From Strigamia acuminata (Eukaryota > Arthropoda > Chilopoda > Geophilomorpha > Linotaeniidae): 64,000 nt of DNA. The notes below the pieces were generated by a model. The model saw only the letters and a list, made by a program, of their open reading frames with translations, had not been told where the DNA came from and did not search any database. The translations under genes and the position numbers were made by a program. The DNA is taken from NCBI GenBank assembly GCA_949358305.1, contig OX442315.1:9760427-9824426 (forward strand), given 5' to 3'. Each line of letters starts with the position of its first letter. Position 1 is the stretch's first letter. Shown piece by piece: positions 52,498 to 62,078 of this stretch.

Positions 52498-53243
52498 GGT
52501 TGAAAGATAATCGCATCTTTAACTCAATCCACAAATCAGAACTGTCGCCATATTTTTTCCGAATTCAACCAGGAAATTTGGTTGAAGGAAAAGGCAAAAA
52601 GTAATCCTAATGCTGAGGTAATTAATACTTTATTGGATGACATCCCAGCTGGTGTGGAAAATACAGAAGTAGTGCAAGAGGCAGATAATGTGCCGTGTAC
52701 GGAAGTCTCAAAAATGTGCAAAACACAAGCGACGGGCGAAATGCGCAAGAAACTCAAAAACAAGATGGGGGAAATTTACAAAATTTGCAGAGCCCCAGAA
52801 TCGATCTCGACCCAGAAAATGTCGTTGAAACACAGGAAATTGCAAATGCACAAAGTGCAGACGACGCTCAAAGTGAAGAACGTGCGGAAAGCGTTCAAGA
52901 CGAAAGAAGCGCAAAAGGCGCTGAAAGTGCAAAAAATACGCAGGAAAATATGCAAGAAAATGCATCAGAAAGTGCAGAAAATGCACAAGGAAATGCAGAA
53001 AAATCTGATGATTCAGACAACACAGATGCAGACATTCCACTGATTTCTCCAGCAGATGATGTTTTTGGAAATGAAAAGCAAGTTGCTTCATTTTCCAAAA
53101 AGGGGGGAAGAACAGTGGAAAAGAAAGTTGATATTAAGAAGAAATATCAAAAATTGAATTTCCGAGAAAAAATACAGAAAAAAGAGGCTTTGAAACAATA
53201 CCCGCTTCGAGACTTTTGGCGTGTGTGGAGACAATGGTTTTAG

Positions 53244-54270
53244 GCAACTTTTAGGCAACTTCTTTCCTTTCGTCCCCTTCAGGTAACGTAAAATCCTCTT
53301 TCCCATCTTCCAATGCAACAATCCATGGCTGTGATTGTATCGGCACAGGTAGTAAGTTGCGTAGGCGATGTCTGGCCTTGTTCCTTGTACGAGGTACATT
53401 AGCGACCCCATCAGGCTCTGGTACGGTACCTCGTCTGGGTTTATGTCGTTTTCGGGCTTCGGTTGATCGTGCTTGACCATCGGCGTCGATACTGGCTTGC
53501 ACGACCCCATTTGGAAAGTTTCTAGCACCTCCTCGATGTAGGCTTCTTGCGACATAGTAATCGATCCATTTTCGATGTCGCATTCCACATCAAGTCCCAA
53601 GATTCTCGTTGGTGTGCCCAAATCCTTGATTTCAACCGATTTTCTCAGCAAGTCCGCCGTCCAATCTTCGATTCCGATATTTGACGTTATATTCAGCATG
53701 TCGTCAACGAAAATTCCCAATATTGTTGTCCCGCCTGCGTTGCTAAGTACGTACACGCCCTCGTCCGCATACAATCGCCAAAATCCATTTTTTCTGAGTA
53801 TTTTGTCGAGTGTCAGGTACCACGTGCGCCCGGCTTGCTTGAGTCCGTAGATGGCTTTTAGAAGCTCGCACACCCACTCTTCTCGGTCTCGCTCCTCGTT
53901 TCCAGGTGGCTGTTCCATGTACACCTTCTCAAGCAGTTTCCCGTGCAGGTACGCCGTTTTCACGTCGTATTGTCGGACTCGCCAATTCATGTGGACAGCG
54001 ATGGCTAGAAGTAGTCGCAGGCTCGCAAGTCGCATTACAGGTGAGTATGTGTCCTCGTAATCTAGTCCCGGTCGTTGTCCGCATCCTACGGCCACTAGTC
54101 TGGTCTTGTAGCGCTCGATCTCGCCCTGCTGGTTCTTCTTGATCTTGAAAACCCATCTTGACTTCAGCACATTGGTTGCTGCGGCTCTTTTCATCAGTCT
54201 CCACGTCTTGAATTGTTCGTGAGATTTTAATTCTTCCTGGATCGCGTCTTCCCACTTCTTGTGGTCTGAA
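53244..54270 (-). pseudogene. pol: Copia-5 reverse transcriptase, truncated in RNase H
   Basis: From about 54194: LKSRWVFKIKKNQQGEIERYKTRLVA, YEDTYSPVMRLASLRLLLAIA, QYDVKTAYLHGKL, YMEQPPG, CELLKAIYGLKQAGRTW, and FVDDML near 53690, all hallmarks of copia RT with its catalytic Asp pair. The frame reaches GKRILRYLKGTKG near 53265 and then leaves the family pattern. The join with the integrase part at about 54275 needs a frame change. Confidence 0.93.
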
Positions 54271-54281
54271 GAGTCCTGTGC

Positions 54282-55437
54282 TTAGACCACGGTGTTTGGT
54301 TCGACGTGCTTCACACTCTTACAGTACGTTGCTCCTCTTGGTCGCATCACTAGCCGGTCTGGCTTCCTCTTGATGCGCTTTGATTTGCGTGTTGTCGTGT
54401 CTTCTGCGGCTTCTTCGTTGTCTTCGTCTCCGTTTCCATTGGTGGACTCCTCGTCTTCGGTGGCACCGTTGTCCGTTTCGTTTGGCTCTGAGTTGTCTGT
54501 TGTCTGCTCCCCGGTCTCTTGCTCGGCGTTGTACGGCGATACGAAATTCGAACCTTGAGGCGAAGTCAGCATTTCTCCGCCCCATCTCGCCTCGTTGAAT
54601 TTCAAGTCGCGTGTCGGCTCTAGCTTCTCAGTCTTCGGGTCGTAGACTCGGTAGCCCTTTCTGTTGACACAGTACCCCATAAAACTGAGAGGTTTCGACT
54701 TTGCGTCCAATTTTTTTCGTTTGGAATTGTGGATCCACATCTGCGCAGCACAGCCAAATATACGAAAATAGCCAACTTGCTGCTTCCGACCGCTCCAAAG
54801 TTCTTGTGGAATCTTGTCCCCGTTTCCTCTCGTCGAGCATCTGTTGCGCACGTGTGCGGCCGTCGCGACTGCCTCCGCCCAGAATTTGGAAGGCAAAGTT
54901 GCCGCCGTCAGCATCGTGCGTGCTGCTTCCATCAGCGTTCTGTTGCCGCGTTCGGCGATGCCGTTTTGGGCAAGCGAGAATGGCACTGTAAGCTAGCGGT
55001 GGACGCCGTTTTGACTTCATGAACTCGTCCATTTCGGGGTTGACAAACTTGCCCCCGTTGTCGGACCGGATTCGTTTAAGTTTGGTGTCGGTTTCACGTT
55101 CCACATTCAGTCTATACACGTCCCCGATCTTCGTAGCCGTCATTATCACTCGGTCCCCGCTCGAAATCGTACACTTCCCGCTTCCGAAAGCAACGAGTAA
55201 ACCCGCGTCGTCGAGTTTTGGCACCGAAATCAAATTGTCATTTAAATCAGGAATGTACAGCCTTGGACATAAAAAACGTCCCAGTCCAGCTTGAAGCTCA
55301 CCTGCAGAATGAGTAGTTTCGACACCAATCACCAGATGGCGCAAAAAATCATTGATTTCTTGTGACATCACAATAAAAAATCCAACACTAGAAAAGAGCG
55401 AGCGATCAGCAAATATGGCCGCCCGTTGCAAATACAC
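54282..55437 (-). pseudogene. Copia-5 protease end and integrase, internally deleted
   Basis: LYIPDLNDNLISVPKLDDAG (after the protease, near 55240) runs within 70 residues straight into KRIRSDNGGKF (second integrase Asp, near 55070). The pre-integrase finger and first integrase Asp are deleted. A frameshift near 54990 leads to QNGIAERGNRT with the catalytic Glu, FWAEAVATAAHVRNR and YDPKTEKLEPTRDLKF, then an acidic linker to 54282. Confidence 0.88.
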
Positions 55438-55496
55438 GGTTCGAACGAGATCAAATTAGTAATACCATCATGGCATTTAATTAATTCTGTTTGTTT

Positions 55497-55886
55497 TCAC
55501 TCTAGATGTTTGAAATTGTGGATTTTGGTTCCTTCCGGGATAGAAAACAAAGATAAGTCCACAATTTTCGGCCACAAAATAGTCTGTCTTTGGCGCGCTC
55601 GCCCTCGATGGATTTCCTCCAGTTTCTCCCAGCATTCGCGTGCCGTGTCTTTGTTTATCACGTACACTGTCTGCGCTGGAGATAAGGCCTGGACGATCGC
55701 GTTCATGGCTTTTTCGTCCTTGCCACGCCACGCGTTTCTCGCTGCCGCAGGTCCGTTTACAGGTGCCTCGTCAACGATGACCGTCTACCACTCGGACTTC
55801 TTCAGGAATACTCGCATTTTGAACGCCCACGTGGCGTAGTTTTCATCCTCCAGATTTTCGATCTTCATCGCATCTCTGTCCGCCAT
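55497..55886 (-). pseudogene. gag: Copia-5 Gag, N-terminal part
   Basis: ATG at 55886 (MADRDAMKIENLEDENYATWAFKM style start, the DUF4219/UBN2 copia Gag), in-frame TAG at 55785-55787, then the same frame with ALSPAQTVYVINKDTARECWEKLEEIH to a stop at 55497. The zinc knuckle is not found; 55440-55496 is AT-rich. Confidence 0.8.
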
Positions 55887-56020
55887 TTTCGAAGGTTGAT
55901 TTGGCGATCTACCACGCGTTGGAAATTAGGTCTAACGTCTCGTGGTCCGGTCAGTGGTCACTCCTTCGTCAAAACGCCCGGAAAGTCGATACGAATTGCA
56001 AAAACTCACGCAGTGTTAGA

Positions 56021-56038
56021 TGCTGTGGCCCATAACCC
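56021..56038 (-). other. Copia-5 primer binding site, internal part of initiator tRNA-Met
   Basis: The plus strand reads TGCTGTGGCCCATAACCC, like the anticodon-arm sequence TGCTGGGCCCATAACCC of initiator tRNA-Met with one extra base. Drosophila copia is known to use such a half-tRNA primer. Confidence 0.7.
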
Positions 56039-56040
56039 TT

Positions 56041-56657
56041 TGTTGTATTTGGAAAAGACTGGATTCACGTGGATGAAAAGATATGAGAGGTTTTATTTGC
56101 ACACAATATAAAGCGCGCGCCGTCTCATGAAAAACGAGTGACTGGAAGTACGTTTTTGTTACGTCATCGGTCACAAGCGTGGAAAATACACTTAACTCCC
56201 CCTAGTGGTAGGAGACCCTCATTTGGGATTTCAGGCACATTTGACCTAGTGACACACAATAATAACATAAACAATAAGCTCTTTCGAGCAGACGACAACT
56301 GAGATAATTATTGCAAGGCATGAGCCAACTGTGGAAACATAACACGCGTAATAATCAAACCAGAAGCAGCCGGCTCTCAAACTCGAAACAATATACGACA
56401 AGAATCACGTTGCGCCGTGATTGTGCTAATTCGGAAAGGCACGACCCAAACTTTAGTCATATGCTTGATCTCAAAACCCTACATACCCCCTCTGATCAAC
56501 ATAAGATCTAAACCTGACAGAAGAAGAACCTGGATACGCAAAAACCCCGTCACTGCGAAATATACCAATCACGCCCCGAAAATGCATTTACCTAGGGTTG
56601 CAAGTTATTCTCTCCCATAACGTACTTGGTTATACCGGAATAAAAGAATAAACAACA
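56041..56657 (-). repeat. Copia-5 5' LTR, tentative
   Basis: Starts right at the primer site with TGTTGTATTT and is taken to end at AAACAACA (56657), giving matching inverted ends. There is no second copy in the window to confirm it, and part of it could be the Copia-4 LTR. Confidence 0.5.
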
Positions 56658-56758
56658 ATGCCATCCATTCGATTATTCCGCAATTCCCCAAACAAGAAAC
56701 AAAAGCTGGTCCGATTAAACACGATTACATCCTAAATAATGGTCAGAATTCAACAGGT

Positions 56759-59495
56759 TCATCTGTGTAAACTTAAACACCACTCTATTTCAGTTTTTTC
56801 ATTATTCAACATCAGTTCATTAAGCGCTAATCGATATTCATCGTTCTTTGCTTTCATTAAAGCAACATTCTTGTTTTTCTTACACCTCTTCTTATGCCTT
56901 TTTGTCTTTTCACATTCCCCCTCTATCCCAATGGATTTGTATTCATTCACACCTATCAATGTCCCTATTGGTGTCGGGGAATTGTCATCTTCCAGTGATG
57001 TCAAAGAAATCTCACAAACTTTCATGGAATTGACCTGTCTAAATTCTTCATCAGATTTGGGCTCAAGTTCCAATGTAAACTGTTCCAATTCTTCCCTTTC
57101 GTTTGTAACAGTCTCAAACATATTCATGTCAACCATCTCATGTGTTAACTCTGGAGGAATCTCTAGTGGCAAATTAAATTTCCTATTGCTAAAATTTCCT
57201 TTCTTGTTCCAATTCTTTCGGTTTCCTTTTAAATTCCCCCCTGTCTCAATCATTTTCCCCTCGCCTAATGATGGGGAAATTTCATCTTCCACTGTGTTCA
57301 CTAAAGAGGAAGATTCCTGTTCACAAGTGAGGCTCTCATAAAACTCTTCATCACTTGTGGCAAATGTTCCTAAGTGTTCCCCCTCGGTGTTGATAGTCCC
57401 ACTTCTGTTCGAATCAACCAAATTAGTCATTGGACTTGGGGGAATTTGCAGTGGCGAATTAATCTCCTCATTGCTACAATTCTGTTCTCCGTTGCTAAAA
57501 TCAACCTGTGTCGTCAAAGGATCACGTTGGTTTGTTTCAATCATGTTCAAATTTTCACCCTCATTTTCAGTAATTTCACACATATTAATGTCAATTTCCT
57601 TACTTAGCAACAATGAGGGATTTTCTAATTTCAACAAGTCCAATGTTGAGGGGACTTTCTGATGAGGGGATATTGGCACCTCAACCCTTGATGGAATTTC
57701 TTTCAAACTCCCAATGCAACTATCTAAGTTGGCAAATCCTAGAGCGGGTTTAATTTCCAAAAAGGGTTTTAATTCCCCCTTGTGCCAATAACTCCACTCA
57801 TGTATCTTAACATCATTTGATTGAAAAATCCTATTTCTTTTCGGATCCCATACCCGATATTTCCTATTAAATTTTGAATAGCCAATTAAAGCACCTATCC
57901 AAGAACATCTCTTCCCATCATTAATATGGGCAACTTTAACTCTTGACCCCACGCATCTGAGATGCCGTACCGATAAACATCGGTCATACAATACGTTGTA
58001 TGAGGTTTTCCAGTCTAAATTGATTCTGGGGGCTCTATTTCTTAAATAGACCATTGTGTTGGCCAGTTCCAACCACAAATTATTGGGGAATCTATTCTCT
58101 ACAATCAAGCATTCCACCCCGCTTATGATGTCTGCATTAGCCCTCTCGGAGATGAAGTCAGCCATTGGGTTATCTGAATCTACACTATTAATTGCAATCC
58201 CAAAATTGTTCATTATTTCTACCCACGCTGTCAATTCTTCTGGGGAAAAATCCATCCCAGGGCCCAAATAAACTCTATTCACAATTCCTCTCAAGCATTT
58301 AATTTCACTTAACCAATTTTGAAATTCTAGAAAAATGCTGTGTTCCTTTAACCCTCCCCACCCCAACCTAGGGTCAATTTTGACCCTGGAAAGTGTTTTT
58401 TATTTTTTTTTCTATTAAAAAAAATGTTTTTCTTTCTGATTTTTTTTGTATTTTGCTTTTTTATCATTTACAACGATAAAAAAAATATGGGGACTGATAA
58501 TTTTAAATTTTTTTTTTTTGCTAATAACTTTGATTTTGGGCTAAATACACAATTTTAAGGTCAAAAATGTCATTTTTTTTGTCCAAACTGATATTTATTT
58601 TTACTAAAACCATCATTTTTTTCTAAAACAACTGATATTTTAACTAAAACGATCGATTTTTCGTAACGTCGCTAGGACGAACTGGTGCATGGCCGCCGGT
58701 ACCGTACCGTCCGTGTGTTTCGGTATTTCATGGTGCGGTATTGTTGCCGCTTAACCTTTGTTACAAAGTAATGTTTTGCTATTATTAACTCTAATGTTAT
58801 CACACACCAAAAATACCAAAATAACTGAAGTTAGATGTCAAATAAACTGAAAAATCATCGAATCATTTGGACACGAACATGCGTCCATGCGCTGCGGCGG
58901 CCATCTTGTTTGGGGTCAAAAATGACCCGGGTTGGGTGAGTAGGGATTTATTTTTAGGTTGGGGCTGCTAGGGTTAATAGTCTAAACCATGCGTACTTAG
59001 AACAATCATCAATTATAATGATATATTTATCTCCAGTTGGGGCCCTCCAGACACTTACATGTACAGCTTCTCAAGCTTTCCTGTCATTATCTCTTTGTGT
59101 TGAATAAATGTTTACCTTTGCAAAGCCCCCTGCTATAGGGGTGGTCCCTGTGTCCTCCAATTGGACACTAAAAACATCTTGTGACCCATTCATGGCGTAA
59201 ATACTTTCTTCATTTAAATACCCCATACGGGTATGACACAATGAGAATGGAAGGACCCTGTCCTCGTTAAACCTTCCTTTCTGCTTTGTAATATTTCTGG
59301 AATTCTTTTTCTGATTTTTAGTACCAGAATCTAAGCAATCATTTTGATTAATTCCTGTTGTCATAGCTGACTTTTGGTTATTCAAACCCCTATTAGATTT
59401 CCCTGAAATCACTCTCAAAAGACCATTTTTAGTTGGGTCCCCCTCTCTCTTTCTATTTTGAACCCGGTTTAAAAATTCCATTTCTGCAAATCTAT
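56759..59495 (-). pseudogene. Copia-4 integrase-like polyprotein, split by a MITE
   Basis: 59495-58978: FLNRVQNRKREGDP, CAG where Copia-2 has a stop, LPFSLCHTRMGYL, then YIIIIDDCSKYAWF with the first integrase Asp. After the MITE (58352-58973, TTAA) the frame goes on without a shift: GPGMDFSPEE at the place of the second Asp, ISERANADI with the Glu, and LWLELANTMVYLRNRAP. The acidic EGEHL-type tail follows with KTKRHKKRCKKNK. The frame is lost near 56790, where the MBD-like part seen in Copia-1 is deleted. As in Copia-2, no RT motif is present. Confidence 0.82.
58352..58973. mobile_element. piggyBac-type MITE
   Basis: 622 bases flanked by TTAA (58348-58351, 58974-58977). The ends CCCTCCCCACCCCAACCTA and TAGGTTGGGGCTGCTAGGG are imperfect inverted repeats, with inner GGGTCAATTTTGACCC and GGGTCAAAAATGACCC palindromes. 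No transposase. Removing it restores the Copia-4 frame. Confidence 0.88.
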
Positions 59496-60127
59496 TGTGA
59501 AAATCGGGTGATTTTACAAATAAAGTGTTTGAAGTTATATTTCTTGTTTGTGATTGTGACTTTTATTTGATATTCCAATTTATTATAATTAGTTTAGTAA
59601 TTGTTCAATTTGAGTAAACTTAGTAATTTTATTACATTTCCCATTTATATTTCAACCTGATGTATTATGTTGTTGCTTTAAATTATTACTGTTTTGTTAT
59701 TTCCATTTGAATTGTTGTTTTGGTCGCTATTTATATTTCAATGTATCGTTTTGATTTACTATTGATATTTTACCATTTTTAATTGATTTGAGTAATTATA
59801 TTTAGTGTATTGACCTGTTTCTTATTTGTGCAGTGCTTTGCCCTGCAAATCCTTTAATTTGGGTGGGTTTTTCCTACTTTGTGAGCGCTGTCTCATTGGC
59901 GCTCTGAATGCGTCATTCACATTCTTTTACCCCTTTTTCCTTTGTGTAAATAACAGAATAAAACCAGTGTACTTTTTTACCTCTAAACGTGTGGTCGTGC
60001 CTTTCTTTACTCCGACGCCATTTTGCAATTTCATAAAAAAACCTCAAGTAACTTCATCATTTGTAACTAAGGACTTTAGAAATTTATTTCTAAGTTTGTA
60101 TTATTTTTATCTTATGCAAATTTAACA
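59496..60127 (+). repeat. BEL-2 5' LTR
   Basis: 632 bp, TGTGAAAATCGG to TTTAACA. Only one copy is in the window; the left edge is set by the end of Copia-4 similarity and the right edge by the primer site. AATAAA near 59956. Confidence 0.8.
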
Positions 60128-60128
60128 T

Positions 60129-60146
60129 TGGTGCCGAAACCCGGGA
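60129..60146 (+). other. BEL-2 primer binding site, tRNA-Phe
   Basis: TGGTGCCGAAACCCGGGA, the same 18 bases as in BEL-1, one base after the LTR. Confidence 0.88.
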
Positions 60147-60181
60147 GTATTTAATTTCCCATCTAATCCAAATTATTCAAA

Positions 60182-61760
60182 ATGGTGAGAGCATTTGAGC
60201 TGAAGAACAGAGCATTCCAAGCGGCCATATTGGTCACCGAGACGCTCTTGACTACAATAACCGCCGCGCTGAACGGACGAGCAGCGATTTTGCAAGCCAC
60301 GATTGAACTGTGGATGCAGCAGTTCGAGCAGAAGCAAAAACGAGCCCAATCAACGTTCGACGCCACCTTGGATCAAGCAAAATCCGACCAGGAAATTGAC
60401 GACACGGTGCAAGCGCTCGACGCATTGGAGGATCGTTTAGCCGCAGCAAGAACGGAATTAACCAGGTACATTTAAATACATTATCCAATTAATCCGACCC
60501 TGAATTTGAGACCGGACCCTGATGCACAACCGGCGGCGAACATCGACGCACTTGCGGCGGCCATTACCGCAGCAGTGACAGCAGCGACGCCACGTGTAAC
60601 ACCGACGAATGGACACACGTACATCAAACGTAAACCGCTGGAAATACCCAAATTCGACGGGCGTAAACCGGAGGAGTGGGGAGGATTCTGGAAAACATTT
60701 TCCATTTAAGTTGGCGACGACGAACAACTGGATGCAACACATAAACTGTTACATTTAAGGACACATTTGGTAGGAGATGCGTTAGATGACATCAAAGCGT
60801 TGGAGATTACAGCTGGCAATTATAATATTGCGATTACGCGCCTACAAAAAAAATGACGACAAAATCGTTCTTGAAAACAAATATTTGTCAAATTTAATAA
60901 ACCTACCTTTAGTCAACAGCGATCGAGATAGGATGGGGCTCCAGAAGCTGCACAGACACGTAGAGATCAACATCGAAAATTTGGCAAACATCGAGGTACC
61001 ATTAGCAGAAATTCAGCGCACCATTTTCCCTGTGCTGTCGTCCGCTATACCACGCAACGTGATCATGGAGTACGACAAAGACTGCGATGGAGAGAGGTCG
61101 GTAACGAGACTGATGGATTGGTTGAGCAACTACATCGCCAAACACGCCAAATACGACATGTTGAAAACACAAACAAAACCTGATGCGACAACAAACAAAT
61201 CGTCATCCACGGATAGCAATCACAGCAATAAAGGAAAATTTAAACGAAAAGAAAAGGAGCCTCGATCTGGATCAGCATCACAATTGTCGGTAATTATAAT
61301 AAAATGCCAATTTTGTGATTCCACAGAACGCAACAGAAAAAGATGTCCGCTCACGATGGAGGAGAGACGCAAAAAACTGAAAAAGAAGGGTATCTGCCTG
61401 CGATGCTTGGGAAAGGTGCCCCATAAAACGGAGGAGTGCAGGACCCAAATGAAATGTTACAGTTGTGAAGGGACACATCACACCCACATATGTGACACTC
61501 CAAAACCTACGGAAGTCACCGAGGAGATCGTCCATTCCAACTCAGTGGTCACCACCTGCCCAGCCAAGTCCGAATTTTTGATGGTGCAGATGGTAAAAAT
61601 GGCTGGACTAAAACTGTCAACGTTGGGAGTGTGTTACATCGACGGAGGAGCTCAGCGCACCTTCATACGGTCCGAATTAGTAAAAAAACTGAACTTAAAA
61701 ATTCTAGGAACAGAGACAATCAATTTGGCCGTGTTTGTGTTGAATCCTAGTAAATGATAG
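60182..61760 (+). pseudogene. gag: BEL-2 Gag and DUF1758 protease start, broken
   Basis: ATG 60182. The N-terminal helical part reaches TAA 60473-60475 in frame, the DUF1759 core (IPKFDGRKPEEWGGFWKTF) reaches TAA 60707-60709 in frame, and a frameshift in an A run near 60850 leads to the main frame. That codes LINLPLVNSDRDRMGLQKLHRHVE, zinc knuckles (CQFCDSTERNRKRC, CLRCLGKVPHKTEEC, CYSCEGTHHTHIC) and the DUF1758 protease core CYIDGGAQRTFI near 61630. The frame runs into Copia-3 at 61760. Confidence 0.9.
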
Positions 61761-62060
61761 TGTGGATTCACTCGTAACACAGTGGTGTGGAAAAACTCCT
61801 ATTTGTAGGAAAGAAACACACAAGATCTTTAGTGGTTTAAAGCATAACATAGAGTGAGTATTTATTCTGTTGTCACGTGACTCCTTCGGTATACAGTGCC
61901 ACCTGTTGGCATGACATACAAATAATATACAAGAACGATCGCAAGTATTCGTAACATTAAATGCGAACGTGAACAAACACAAATAACAGAGAGAGAACGT
62001 TGTCGCTTGATAATGCGATACAAGCGCAGTAATATTAACTAATACAGCAATAAGCTAACA
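61761..62060 (-). repeat. Copia-3 3' LTR
   Basis: 300 bp, delimited by the end of BEL-2 coding sequence and by the purine tract CGAGGGGGCCGAT read on the minus strand. Only one copy is visible. Confidence 0.75.
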
Positions 62061-62078
62061 ATCGGCCCCCTCGCATAA

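Larger units (their letters stand above)
50186..53243 (+). pseudogene. Relic of a Gypsy-1-like pol C-terminus, split by Gypsy-4
   Basis: With stops and shifts, 50186-50603 follows Gypsy-1 Pol from DIHNRWDEYLREI through SDTYQHMMAHI to PYVIV and the RRL before the Gypsy-4 insertion. 52503-52600 continues with the FQSIHGRDLRPY equivalent. From 52695 a frame of 182 codons is open, acidic with many NAQ/SAE/EN repeats, like the acidic tail of Gypsy-1 Pol but longer. It ends near 53243 at the Copia-5 junction, where TTTTAGGCAAC is repeated twice. Confidence 0.75.
53244..56657 (-). mobile_element. Copia-5: canonical copia, 3' truncated and internally deleted
   Basis: Minus-strand order from 55886: Gag, protease/pre-integrase, integrase, RT. 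An LTR-like block 56041-56657 (TGTTGTATTT to ATAAACAACA) sits upstream with a primer site matching the interior of initiator tRNA-Met. RNase H and the 3' LTR are missing; the text stops at about 53244. The left junction has TAGGCAACTT twice. Confidence 0.82.
56658..59495 (-). mobile_element. Copia-4: relative of Copia-2, truncated at both visible ends
   Basis: Shares the integrase-like and acidic regions with Copia-2 and the 3' trailer (GGTCAGAATTCAACAGGTTC near 56740) with Copia-1. It is cut at 59495/59496 by BEL-2 and ends near 56658 at Copia-5. A piggyBac-type MITE sits inside. Confidence 0.85.
59496..61760 (+). mobile_element. BEL-2: BEL/Pao element, cut by Copia-3
   Basis: LTR 59496-60127, tRNA-Phe primer site, gag and protease region in order on the plus strand. 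Copia-4 similarity stops exactly at 59495. The element is interrupted at 61761 by Copia-3; its remainder should lie beyond the right edge. Confidence 0.9.
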